Part shown: positions 7,339 to 15,015 of the stretch, in pieces
Numbering within the stretch: position 1 is the first letter of the stretch
Layout of the letters: the number at the start of each line of letters is the position of its first letter
Source of the DNA: a virus
Length of the DNA stretch: 33,600 bases
Direction: 5' to 3' (one strand)
IMG/VR virus record: IMGVR_UViG_3300031539_000161
Span: 1-33,600 of that record
The notes under the pieces: model-generated
What the model was told of the DNA's origin: nothing
What the model saw: only the letters and a program-made list of their open reading frames with translations
Databases searched by the model: none
Position numbers and translations under genes: made by a program

Positions 7339-9776
7339 TGCGGAAAGAGTCGAATATTGACATATCACCTATTCAGTTTCCTAGTCAGCTTGCTACCGAC
7401 GCAGAGAAGGCAAGTTTAGAGTTTGGGTTACGGGTAGGCCAGGCCATTCAGTACGAATGGTTTAGGAGAGACAGCGGATCTGCGAGGTATTACAATCAAT
7501 GGAAAGACTTTAACCGTCTAAGGTTGTACGCTCGTGGTGAGCAGCCGATTCAAAAATATAAGAACGAGTTAGCTATTGACGGAGACCTTTCTTACTTGAA
7601 CATCGACTGGACTCCAGTTCCTATTATACCTAAGTTTGTCGATATCGTCGTGAACGGTATGTCTGACAGACTTTTTACAGTTAAAGCCTACGCACAAGAC
7701 GCACTGTCTGCTGAGAAGAGAAATCAGTATCAAGATATGATTGAGGGGGAGATGGCAGCGAAAGAGGTGTTGATGGAGGTGCAGGATAAGTTTGGCATTG
7801 ATCCATTTATGGTTAGCCCAGAGGACTTACCTAACGATGATGAAGAGCTATCGTTGTTCATGCAGCTTAACTACAAGCCTGCGATTGAGATTGCTGAAGA
7901 AGAGGCAATCAACACAATCATGTTGGACAATCATTATGACGATCTTAAGAGAAGATTTGATTACGATTTAACTGTTCTTGGTATTGCTATTGGTAAGCAC
8001 GAGTTTCTTCCTGGAGAAGGAGTTAAACTTAATTATGTAGATCCTGCTAATGTGGTTTACAGTTACACAGAAGACCCTTACTTTAGAGATTGTTTCTACT
8101 GGGGTGAAGTCAAAACTGTTCCGATGACGGAGCTTGTAAAGATTAAGCCAAACATTAGCAAGGAAGAGCTTGAGACTATCTCAAAGACTAGCCAGTCTTG
8201 GGGTGAGTACTACTCTGTTTCTAGGTTCTACTCTGACGACGTTTTTTCAAGAGACACGTGTACTTTGCTTTACTTTAACTACAAGACCACCAAGACTTAC
8301 GTTTATAAGAAAAAGATTCTAGAAGGGAATGGCGCTAGAGTAATTGAGAAGGACGATACTTTTAACCCTCCTGTCGAGATGATGGAGGAAGGTCGATTTG
8401 AGAAAATCGAGAAGACTATTGATGTTTGGTATGAAGGTGTGATGGTTGCTGGTACTCAAATTGTACTTAAGTGGCAGTTGATGGAGAACATGGTTCGCCC
8501 TAAGTCTGCCTCGCAAATGGCTATGCCAAACTATGTTGCTGTTGCACCTAGAATGTACAAGGGAACAATTGAGTCTTTGACTAGACGAATGATTCCATTT
8601 GCAGACCTTATTCAAATCACTCACCTAAAGTTACAACAGGTAATTTCTAGAATGGTACCAGATGGTGTATTTATTGACGCTGATGGACTAAACGAGGTTG
8701 ACCTTGGTAACGGAAATGCATACAATCCAGAGGACGCTCTAAGACTATACTTCCAAACTGGTAGTGTTGTTGGTAGAAGTTACACTGGAGATGGAGACTT
8801 TAACAATGCACGAGTTCCAGTGCAGCCTCTCACAGGCACTACGGGCCAGTCTAAGATGGCTGCATTAACAAACAACTACAACCATTACCTTGAGATGATT
8901 CGTGGCGTGACGGGGCTAAATGAGGCTCGTGACGGCAGTGATCCAGACCCACGTGCACTAGTTGGTGTACAGAAGCTCGCAGCTCTTAATTCTAACACAG
9001 CGACAAGACACATTCTTGATGCTAGTTTGTTTATGACTAAGACCTTTGCTGAGGCTTTAAGTGTACGTGTTTCAGATATTCTTGAGTACGCTGAGTTTGC
9101 AGATGAGTTTACTATGCAAATAGGTAAGTACAATGTAGGTATACTTAGAGAAATTAAAGACTTGTACTTGCATGACTTTGGAATCTTTATCGAGGTATCT
9201 CCAGATGAAGAGCAGAAAGAAAGATTGGAACAAAACATTCAGATTGCCCTATCTAGAAATGATATTAATCTTGAAGATGCAATTGACATCAGAGAGATTA
9301 AGAACATTAAAATGGCTAATCAACTTCTAAAGGTTAAGAGAACTAAGAAGATGGAGCTAGATCAGAAAAATGACATGGTCAAGCAGCAGATGCAGGCTCA
9401 GATTAATATGCAGTCTCAGGAGGCAGCCGCTCAGATTAGTATACAAAAGATTCAACTTGAGACTGAAAGTAAAATTCAACTCAAGCAGGCTGAAGCCGCT
9501 ATGGATCTTGAGAAGCTTAAGGGTGAGGCTATGCTTAAGATGCAGTTGATGGAGCGTGAGTTTCAGTATAACTTGCAACTAAACGGAATGCAGACGCAGA
9601 TGCTTAAAGATCGTGAGCAGATGAAGGAGGACAGAAAGGACGAAAGAATAAGCAAGCAGAACACTCAGCAGTCTAAGTTAATTACACAAAGAAAGAATAA
9701 CTTACCTCCAATGAAGTTCGAGTCAAACGAAGATACACTCGATGGTTTTGACCTAGCTTCGTTCGAGCCAAAATAA
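7338..9776 (+). CDS. Portal protein
   Basis: The dodecameric portal is the DNA channel and head-tail joint. This 812-residue protein follows TerL with a one-base overlap (TAATG). Early residues include WFRRDSGSARYYNQW and a segment of the form YLNIDWTPVPIIPKFVDIVVNG, typical of the N-terminal part of portals from Bacteroidota podoviruses; the middle includes the conserved-looking MIRGVTGLNEARDGSDP and a helix rich in SNTATRHILDA that fits the crown-side stem. Residues ~650-780 are a very long Gln/Met/Lys helix (QQMQAQINMQSQEAAAQIS) expected to form the barrel reaching into the capsid. Identification rests on order, size and these features. Confidence 0.85.
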   Translation: MRKESNIDISPIQFPSQLATDAEKASLEFGLRVGQAIQYEWFRRDSGSARYYNQWKDFNRLRLYARGEQPIQKYKNELAIDGDLSYLNIDWTPVPIIPKFVDIVVNGMSDRLFTVKAYAQDALSAEKRNQYQDMIEGEMAAKEVLMEVQDKFGIDPFMVSPEDLPNDDEELSLFMQLNYKPAIEIAEEEAINTIMLDNHYDDLKRRFDYDLTVLGIAIGKHEFLPGEGVKLNYVDPANVVYSYTEDPYFRDCFYWGEVKTVPMTELVKIKPNISKEELETISKTSQSWGEYYSVSRFYSDDVFSRDTCTLLYFNYKTTKTYVYKKKILEGNGARVIEKDDTFNPPVEMMEEGRFEKIEKTIDVWYEGVMVAGTQIVLKWQLMENMVRPKSASQMAMPNYVAVAPRMYKGTIESLTRRMIPFADLIQITHLKLQQVISRMVPDGVFIDADGLNEVDLGNGNAYNPEDALRLYFQTGSVVGRSYTGDGDFNNARVPVQPLTGTTGQSKMAALTNNYNHYLEMIRGVTGLNEARDGSDPDPRALVGVQKLAALNSNTATRHILDASLFMTKTFAEALSVRVSDILEYAEFADEFTMQIGKYNVGILREIKDLYLHDFGIFIEVSPDEEQKERLEQNIQIALSRNDINLEDAIDIREIKNIKMANQLLKVKRTKKMELDQKNDMVKQQMQAQINMQSQEAAAQISIQKIQLETESKIQLKQAEAAMDLEKLKGEAMLKMQLMEREFQYNLQLNGMQTQMLKDREQMKEDRKDERISKQNTQQSKLITQRKNNLPPMKFESNEDTLDGFDLASFEPK

Positions 9777-9789
9777 AATTAATATTAAC

Positions 9790-9797
9790 TAAATTTG
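9790..9797 (+). promoter_or_regulatory. -7 promoter box for the scaffold-capsid unit
   Basis: TAAATTTG fits TAnnTTTG and ends seven bases before the ATG at 9805, so the transcript would have a leader of only a few bases. The 28-base gap between the portal and the next gene is otherwise A/T-only. No clear -33 element is seen. The unit would run to the hairpin at 12311. Confidence 0.6.
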
Positions 9798-9804
9798 TAA
9801 TCTA

Positions 9805-10872
9805 ATGGAAATCAAAGTAAGAGCTCTAGATGACGTAGAGCAGAAGTCAACTCAAGAGATTGAGGCAGAATTACTAAGAAAGCATGAGGAGCAGGTGGTT
9901 GCTTCCGAACAAGTCGAAACCACAGAGGTGGAAGAGACTCCTCAAGTAGAGGATTTAAGCGAGGATAAAGTCCTTGACTTTCTTGACAAGAAGTATGGCA
10001 GAAAATTATCTAGTGTAGAGGATCTGTTTGCCCCACAGAAAGAAGAGTTGCCTGAAGATGTTTCAGCATTCTTAAACTTTAAGAAAGAAACAGGTAGAGG
10101 GCTTAATGACTTTGTGAAGATTAACAGCGATTTGGATTCATTGAACCCAGATCAATTACTGAAAGAATATTACTCTCAAAAGGAGAGTGATCTTGATGCT
10201 GAAGAAATCGAGTACTTGATTGCTGACAAGTTCAGCTATGATGAGGACCTAGATGACGAGAAGGATATCAAGAAAAAACAGATTGAAAAGAAAAAAGAAC
10301 TTGCAAAAGCTAAGAAGTTCCTTGAGGAACAGAAGCAGAAATACAAGGCACCGCTTGAGTCAAGCTATGGTAGCCTCTCTGCTGAAGAACAAGAGGCACT
10401 GAAAGCTTACAAGGAATACTCAGCAAATGCACAGAGTAGCCAGGAGCTAGAACAACGTCAGGCAGAGTGGTTTTTGAAGAAGACAGATGAAGTCTTCAAC
10501 AGTGAATTCAAAGGTTTTGATTTCAAAGTTGGAGATAAAGAACTGAAGTTTTCACCAGGAGACTACAATGAACTGAAGAAGGTTCAGTCCAACATCAACA
10601 ACTTCATTGCAAAATTTGTAAACAATGATGGTTTGATTGAGGATGCGAAAGGATACCATAAGTCATTAGCTGTTGCTATGAACCCAGAAAAGTTCGCCAA
10701 GTTTTTCTACGATCAGGGAATTGCTGACGCTATCGAAAAAGAAGCTAAGTCAAGCAAGAACATAAACTTCGAAGTAAGAAGGTCTCCTGAAGTAATTAAC
10801 AAAGGTGGGTTTAAGGTTACTAGCGTTGGGGAAAGCGATGGTCGCGGACTCAGAATAAGATTTAAAAAATAA
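9805..10872 (+). CDS. Candidate scaffolding protein
   Basis: This 355-residue acidic protein lies directly before the capsid gene, where scaffolds are found. The first 60 residues are a low-complexity Glu/Gln/Val/Thr tail (QVETTEVEETPQVEDLSEDK); the middle is charged helix with coiled-coil character (DEKDIKKKQIEKKKELAKAKKF, ~150-175); the C-terminus is basic (GRGLRIRFKK), as expected for a segment that contacts the capsid shell. There is no recognisable protease. It would be co-transcribed with the capsid gene from the -7 box at 9790. Role inferred from position, composition and charge layout. Confidence 0.65.
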   Translation: MEIKVRALDDVEQKSTQEIEAELLRKHEEQVVASEQVETTEVEETPQVEDLSEDKVLDFLDKKYGRKLSSVEDLFAPQKEELPEDVSAFLNFKKETGRGLNDFVKINSDLDSLNPDQLLKEYYSQKESDLDAEEIEYLIADKFSYDEDLDDEKDIKKKQIEKKKELAKAKKFLEEQKQKYKAPLESSYGSLSAEEQEALKAYKEYSANAQSSQELEQRQAEWFLKKTDEVFNSEFKGFDFKVGDKELKFSPGDYNELKKVQSNINNFIAKFVNNDGLIEDAKGYHKSLAVAMNPEKFAKFFYDQGIADAIEKEAKSSKNINFEVRRSPEVINKGGFKVTSVGESDGRGLRIRFKK

Positions 10873-10884
10873 AACAACAAAACA

Positions 10885-12300
10885 ATGGCAGGATCAGTAC
10901 AATCTGTACCTGGTTTTAACTTACAACCAAGTGCAGAGCGAGTAGCCCTCGCAACTAACTACATCACTGACTTCAACTTCTTGAACCAGTATCTTCCTGA
11001 TACTTACGAGAAAGAATTTGAGCGTTATGGTGATCGAAGCGTAGCATCTTTCTTACGATTGGTGAGCGCAGAATTGCCTTCCACTTCTGACTTGATCAAG
11101 TGGACTGAGCAAGGTCGTCTTCACACTAAGTACGTAAACGTAACTCAGGATGGAGCAGCAGGTGATTCCAACGCAACATTCACAGTTCCAGCTGCTCAGT
11201 TGAGTGGTGGATTTGTAAACGGTGGAATCGCAATCCGAGTAGGACAAACTGTCCTTATCTCTGAAGAAGGAGTATCAGCAACTGGTATCAACAAAGGTAT
11301 CGTTACTGCTGTTGATTATGCAGCAAGAACATTTGACGTATCTTACTACGAAGTTGGAGGACAGACTTTTGCAGCTTTGACTACAGTATCTGTTTTCGTT
11401 TATGGTTCTGAATTTAAGAAAGGAACTCTAGGAATGGAGAACTCTCTTGAGTCTGACGGTTTGATCTTCGAGAACTCTCCAATCATCATCAAAGATCACT
11501 ACGCTGTTAGTGGATCTGACATGGCTCAAATTGGATGGGTAGAAGTAGAAGGAGATAACGGACCAGGTTTCTTGTGGTACCTAAAGTCTCAGCACGAGAC
11601 TCGTCTTCGTTTCGAAGATTACCTTGAGACTGCAATGATCGAAGCTATTCCAGCTTTGAATGTTGATGCAGGAGGAGCTAAAAATCTTGGTTACAAAGGT
11701 TCTGAAGGTTTGTTCGATGCTATCTCTAAGAGAGGTAACGTATGGTCTGGCGGAAACCCATCTACTTTGGATGATTTCGACAGCATCGTTTCTCGTCTTG
11801 ACAAGCAGGGAGCTATCGAGGAGAACGTAATCTTCTTGGATCGTCAGTTCGGATTTGATATCGACGATATGTTGGCAGCACAGAACAGCTACGGATCTGG
11901 CGGTACTTCTTACGGTCTATTTGACAACGATGAGAAGATGGCCTTGACTCTTGGCTTCACTGGCTTCCGTCGTGGTTATGACTTCTACAAGTCTGACTGG
12001 AAGTACTTGAACGATCCAACCATGCGTGGTGGTCTAATCGGTGGTGCTATCAGTGGTGTTCTTGTTCCAGCTGGAACTACTACCGTGTACGATAACGTAC
12101 TTGGTAAGAACGCTAAGCGTCCATTCTTGCACGTTCGTTACAGAGCTTCTGAGACTGAAGATCGTAAGTACAAGACTTGGATCACTGGTTCTGCTGGTGG
12201 TGCTCAGACTTCTAGCTTGGATGCAATGGAGGTACACTTCTTGTCTGAAAGAGCGTTGTGCACAATGGGTGCTAACAACTTCTTCTTGTTCGAGAAGTGA
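10885..12300 (+). CDS. Major capsid protein
   Basis: This 471-residue protein is the most likely shell subunit. It follows the scaffold candidate, has a strong A-rich leader and shows marked codon preference (Arg mostly CGT, with AAC, GAC, TAC and ATC favoured), unlike the AGA-rich neighbours, as expected for the most abundant protein. Residues ~60-85 (ELPSTSDLIKWTEQGRLHTK) resemble the start of HK97-fold capsid proteins of crAss-like phages. Residues ~85-180 form a Gly/Val-rich beta insertion (VPAAQLSGGFVNGGIAIRV). LDDFDSIVSRLDKQG and VIFLDRQFGFDIDDML lie in the core, and the C-terminus (MGANNFFLFEK) is typical. It ends in TGA and a strong terminator follows. No cleavage site was identified. 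Confidence 0.88.
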   Translation: MAGSVQSVPGFNLQPSAERVALATNYITDFNFLNQYLPDTYEKEFERYGDRSVASFLRLVSAELPSTSDLIKWTEQGRLHTKYVNVTQDGAAGDSNATFTVPAAQLSGGFVNGGIAIRVGQTVLISEEGVSATGINKGIVTAVDYAARTFDVSYYEVGGQTFAALTTVSVFVYGSEFKKGTLGMENSLESDGLIFENSPIIIKDHYAVSGSDMAQIGWVEVEGDNGPGFLWYLKSQHETRLRFEDYLETAMIEAIPALNVDAGGAKNLGYKGSEGLFDAISKRGNVWSGGNPSTLDDFDSIVSRLDKQGAIEENVIFLDRQFGFDIDDMLAAQNSYGSGGTSYGLFDNDEKMALTLGFTGFRRGYDFYKSDWKYLNDPTMRGGLIGGAISGVLVPAGTTTVYDNVLGKNAKRPFLHVRYRASETEDRKYKTWITGSAGGAQTSSLDAMEVHFLSERALCTMGANNFFLFEK

Positions 12301-12310
12301 TAATAAAACA

Positions 12311-12336
12311 GGAGGGGCCATTTGGCCTCTCCTTTA
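12311..12336 (+). terminator. Intrinsic terminator after the capsid gene
   Basis: GGAGGGGCC (12311-12319) pairs with GGCCTCTCC (12324-12332) over nine positions with one G-T pair, loop ATTT, followed by TTTACTTA. It starts 11 bases after the capsid stop. The T-run is short, so some read-through into the next gene is likely, since no other promoter was found there. Confidence 0.75.
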
Positions 12337-12354
12337 CTTATAAAAGACAGAGAC

Positions 12355-13017
12355 ATGGATAATGTACAAAAGGCCATTGCAGCTCAAAGAAAAAGAAGAG
12401 CGGACATTCAATCTTCTTACGATTCTAAGAAGAAGAGTGCTACTGAAGCTAGATTGAAGCCTACCCCTGTTAAAAGTAGTGTTAGCTCAGTTGGTGTTTC
12501 AGACTCAGTTTCTAAGGCCATTGCCGCTCAAAGAAAAAGAAGAGCAGATATTCAATCAGCTTATGATTCTAGAAAGAAGAGTGCTATTGAAGCTCGTAAA
12601 GGAATCGTATCTCCTGCGAAACCCACCCCTACAGCTCCAATTAAACCTACTTCTAAACCTAGTGGTTACGAGAGTTACATGAATACAGTTAAAGGTGAAT
12701 CTTTTAAAGCTAATTCTCCGAAAAAGCCAGCGGCTGCTCCAAAGAGTCCTTCAATTGCTCAGAAGAGAGCTGCTTTTCAGGCTGCTAATGCCCCTGTAGT
12801 AAGTAATGTGTCAAAGCCAAGACTTGCTCCAACTAAAGGGCCAATTGGTGTTGCTGGTCTTTCTAAGGCTGCTCCAAAAGCTATTAATGTGGCTCCAAAG
12901 AGAACCTACTCAGAGAAAGAACAGAAGATTAGCGCTATCTTAGCTACTGGTAAGAAAAAGAACGGAACCATGAAAACTTCTGCTCAACGTAAAATTCAAC
13001 GAATTCGTAAAAAATAA
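12355..13017 (+). CDS. Highly basic repeat-containing protein, candidate virion DNA-associated protein
   Basis: From ATG 12355 the product is 220 residues and very rich in Lys, Arg, Ala, Ser and Pro. It holds two copies of a ~30-residue unit with the shared core KAIAAQRKRRADIQS followed by YDS.KKSA.EAR, near residues 6-36 and 54-84, then a Pro/Ser/Lys linker and a basic C-terminus (SAQRKIQRIRKK). The frame extends to a TTG at 12322, but that lies inside the capsid terminator, so I rejected it. No enzyme motif or membrane segment is seen. Composition and position after the capsid gene suggest a nucleic-acid-binding internal head protein; a capsid-decorating or linker protein is the alternative. 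Confidence 0.62.
   Translation: MDNVQKAIAAQRKRRADIQSSYDSKKKSATEARLKPTPVKSSVSSVGVSDSVSKAIAAQRKRRADIQSAYDSRKKSAIEARKGIVSPAKPTPTAPIKPTSKPSGYESYMNTVKGESFKANSPKKPAAAPKSPSIAQKRAAFQAANAPVVSNVSKPRLAPTKGPIGVAGLSKAAPKAINVAPKRTYSEKEQKISAILATGKKKNGTMKTSAQRKIQRIRKK
12371..12598 (+). repeat. Direct repeat pair encoding the KAIAAQRKRRADIQS unit
   Basis: Two imperfect copies, about 12371-12455 and 12515-12598, start 144 bases apart. The first 15 encoded residues are identical, while third codon positions differ (GCAGCT/GCCGCT, GCGGACATT/GCAGATATT), so the duplication is old and kept under protein-level selection. Confidence 0.75.
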
Positions 13018-13029
13018 ACAAACAAAACA

Positions 13030-13476
13030 ATGGCAAAGAAAGTAACGGGCCCAGGTCCTAAACAAAGTAAGCCTGCGGCAGGTAGTAGAACTGATTCAGC
13101 TGGGATGCAGTATTTTGGAAAACAAGTTGCTGCTGCAATGAATGCAAAAAAGCCTGCTACTGTAAAGAAGACTACTCCTAAAAAAGCTGCTGCTCCTGCT
13201 GCTACTCCTAAAAAAGCTGCTGCTCCTGCTACTGCAAAGAAGCCTGTAAGTAAAAGAGCACCATTAATGGAGGTTGGCGTTGGCAACAAAGGATATAGAA
13301 TGTCAATCGACACCACAAACATGAACAAGCCAGACGAACAGACCTATAACTTTATAATGAGGGATTCAACTGGAAAAGTTACTAGCAAAGGAAACTTATC
13401 TAGAGCTGGTGGTGGAGCTGGTATTGGTAAATCTGCGGCTAGACAAATAGTTAATAAGTACAAAGGAAAGAAGTAA
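13030..13476 (+). CDS. Basic protein with histone-H1-like Lys/Ala/Pro tract
   Basis: The 148-residue protein has a low-complexity basic segment at residues ~36-78 (KKPATVKKTTPKKAAAPA and onward) resembling the tails of histone H1 and of bacterial nucleoid proteins, followed by a C-terminal part of about 70 residues with beta-like motifs (GYRMSIDTTNM, YNFIMRDSTGKVTSKGN) and a Gly-rich basic helix (GAGIGKSAARQIVNKYKG). Its leader is nearly identical to that of the capsid gene. A role in condensing DNA or lining the head is inferred from composition only. A hairpin follows its stop. Confidence 0.62.
   Translation: MAKKVTGPGPKQSKPAAGSRTDSAGMQYFGKQVAAAMNAKKPATVKKTTPKKAAAPAATPKKAAAPATAKKPVSKRAPLMEVGVGNKGYRMSIDTTNMNKPDEQTYNFIMRDSTGKVTSKGNLSRAGGGAGIGKSAARQIVNKYKGKK
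13171..13230 (+). repeat. 30-bp tandem repeat, two copies, in the basic tract
   Basis: Units 13171-13200 and 13201-13230 differ only at the first base (ACTACTCCTAAAAAAGCTGC versus GCTACTCCTAAAAAAGCTGC, then TGCTCCTGCT in both). Each encodes ten residues of the form TTPKKAAAPA. Near-identity at DNA level points to a recent duplication or slippage, so the copy number may vary between related phages. Confidence 0.85.
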
Positions 13477-13485
13477 TAATCAACT

Positions 13486-13514
13486 GAGGGAGTCATTGTG
13501 GCTCCCTCTATTTA
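13486..13514 (+). terminator. Intrinsic terminator after the basic-protein genes
   Basis: GAGGGAGTCA (13486-13495) pairs with TGGCTCCCTC (13499-13508) over ten positions with one G-T pair, loop TTG, then TATTTAAATT. The tail is A/T-rich rather than a pure T-run, so termination may be partial; the next gene has no obvious promoter of its own. Confidence 0.65.
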
Positions 13515-13526
13515 AATTCAAATCAA

Positions 13527-14258
13527 ATGGAAAAATTAAAATCGAGAACTTATGTTCTCAAGAGAGCTGACGCACCCCTTAGCTTGATGATTCCTTCAAA
13601 AGGAACAACTAGAAAGCCACTACTATACTTTGATGGCAAAACAAATAGACAGCTAAGATACTCCCCTAACCAACCAAGTCCTTTTATTGATGAACAAGAT
13701 GGCAATGTAGTTCTTGAGCCAATTGTATTCGAGGATGGAATGTTGCACGTTGCAGAAAGTAACCCTGTACTTCAGCAGTTTTTGTATTACCACCCTGGTA
13801 ATGGAAAAATATTTGAAGAACTAGATTCCGAGAGAGACGCTCAGAGAGACTTAGAACACCTTGATATTGAGGTAGATGCATTGATTGCAGCTAAGTCAAT
13901 GGAGATTACGATGATGGAGACAGTCGCTAGAATTGGTTTAGGAATTCAAGCTGACAAGAAGACCTCATCTGAACTAAAGAGAGATGTTATTGTATTCGCC
14001 AAGAAGCAGCCACATCGATTTATGGAAATATTGAACGATCCATTATTAAGAGTTCAAGACATTGTTGCTAGAGCATTCGAGCAGCAGATTCTTAAGATGA
14101 GAAACAAGAATAGAGATATCTATTTTAACTTCCCTGACAATAAGAGTAAATTCATGACGATCCCATTTGGGGAACACAGGATTTCAACTGTTTCTAAGTA
14201 CTTACAGTCTGACGAAGGTATTGAGACTTTGAAGTTACTAGAGAGACATGTAGAATAA
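13527..14258 (+). CDS. Conserved structural-region protein, unknown
   Basis: This 243-residue protein is mixed beta then helical. The first half has YVLKRADAPLSLMIPSKG, RKPLLYFDGKTNRQLRYSPN and PIVFEDGMLHVAESNPVLQ; the second half is charged helix (ERDAQRDLEHLDIEVDALIAA) followed by RDIYFNFPDNKSK. I have the impression of a family that follows the capsid gene in Bacteroidota phages, but I cannot name it or give a function. Position suggests a head-completion, head-tail or internal protein. It lies between two hairpins and ends just before the second. Confidence 0.7.
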   Translation: MEKLKSRTYVLKRADAPLSLMIPSKGTTRKPLLYFDGKTNRQLRYSPNQPSPFIDEQDGNVVLEPIVFEDGMLHVAESNPVLQQFLYYHPGNGKIFEELDSERDAQRDLEHLDIEVDALIAAKSMEITMMETVARIGLGIQADKKTSSELKRDVIVFAKKQPHRFMEILNDPLLRVQDIVARAFEQQILKMRNKNRDIYFNFPDNKSKFMTIPFGEHRISTVSKYLQSDEGIETLKLLERHVE

Positions 14259-14261
14259 ATT

Positions 14262-14288
14262 AGAGAGGGTAAAACCTCTCTTTTTTTT
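14262..14288 (+). terminator. Intrinsic terminator before the tail genes
   Basis: AGAGAGG (14262-14268) pairs with CCTCTCT (14275-14281) around the loop GTAAAA, and the T-run extends from 14281 to 14288. It is the most canonical terminator in the window. A -7 box starts two bases after it, giving a clean unit boundary. Confidence 0.85.
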
Positions 14289-14290
14289 AC

Positions 14291-14298
14291 TATCTTTG
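14291..14298 (+). promoter_or_regulatory. -7 promoter box for the tail genes
   Basis: TATCTTTG fits TAnnTTTG and lies 15 bases before the ATG at 14314, directly after a terminator. A possible TTG start at 14296 lies inside this box and is rejected in favour of the ATG. The -33 region would fall in the terminator stem and shows no TTG. Confidence 0.66.
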
Positions 14299-14313
14299 TA
14301 CAAAAAGAATAGA

Positions 14314-15015
14314 ATGATAAACTCAGTAAGAAATACGGTTCTATCGGTTCTGAATAAGAATAATTACGGGTATATCAGCCCGAATGACTTCAATCTATTT
14401 GCCAAGCAGGCGCAGCTTGACATCTTTGAGAATTACTTTTACAGATACAACTATCAAATCCAAAAGGAGAACGCTAGGCAATCTGGAATTGGATATGCGG
14501 ATATCAAGAAGCAGTATGAGGAAGTTATTGACTCATTTTCAGAGGTAGTTACCCTTACTGAGAGTGCTGGTGTTTTTGCTTTGCCAAATGATTTTTATAC
14601 CCTTGTTAGAGTTGTTTACACAAATGGGGCAGGAAAGATGGTTGAGGTTGAGAAGGTTCCTGTAGCAAGGTTGCAACAGCTGCTTATGTCAAACTTAACT
14701 CAACCTATCGAGTTGTTTCCAATGTACGTTCAAAAGGGTACAGACATTCAGGTATATCCAGACACGATATCAACTGGTGTTACTTGTTACTACGTTAGGT
14801 ATCCACTAGACCCTAAGTGGACATACACTCTCGTATCAGGAGAGCCTTTGTTCAATCAAGGTGCTGGTGACTATCAAGACTTTGAACTTCCTTTAACAGA
14901 CGAGCCAACACTTGTTGCAAAGATTTTGCAATTTGCAGGAATGTCTATCAGAGAGATTGAAGCTCTTAACTTTGGAGCTCAACAAGAACAAACAGAAATA
15001 GCTATCGAGAACTAA
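14314..15015 (+). CDS. Head-tail adaptor / ring protein (T7 gp11-like position)
   Basis: From ATG 14314 the product is 233 residues. The N-terminal third is helical (MINSVRNTVLSVLNKNNYGY, then NDFNLFAKQAQLDIFENYF); the middle has the phrase GVFALPNDFYTLVRVVYTNG, and a beta segment (TDIQVYPDTISTGVTCYYV) leads to DPKWTY. The order helices, 'LPxDFxxLxRV', then strands is what is seen in adaptor or tail-tube-A proteins that dock on the portal. It is the first gene after a strong terminator and promoter, and its stop overlaps the next start. The exact ring it forms cannot be told. Confidence 0.68.
   Translation: MINSVRNTVLSVLNKNNYGYISPNDFNLFAKQAQLDIFENYFYRYNYQIQKENARQSGIGYADIKKQYEEVIDSFSEVVTLTESAGVFALPNDFYTLVRVVYTNGAGKMVEVEKVPVARLQQLLMSNLTQPIELFPMYVQKGTDIQVYPDTISTGVTCYYVRYPLDPKWTYTLVSGEPLFNQGAGDYQDFELPLTDEPTLVAKILQFAGMSIREIEALNFGAQQEQTEIAIEN

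Noticed and set aside
12322-12354. TTG start that would extend the first basic protein upstream
   Set aside because: It lies in the right arm and tail of the capsid terminator; the first repeat begins just after ATG 12355.
13171-13230. Tandem repeat as a replication origin (iteron)
   Set aside because: There are only two units and they encode in-frame basic residues; no A/T-rich unwinding region or initiator gene is adjacent.
14296-14313. TTG start that would extend the first adaptor
   Set aside because: The TTG is part of the -7 promoter box, so it would not be transcribed.
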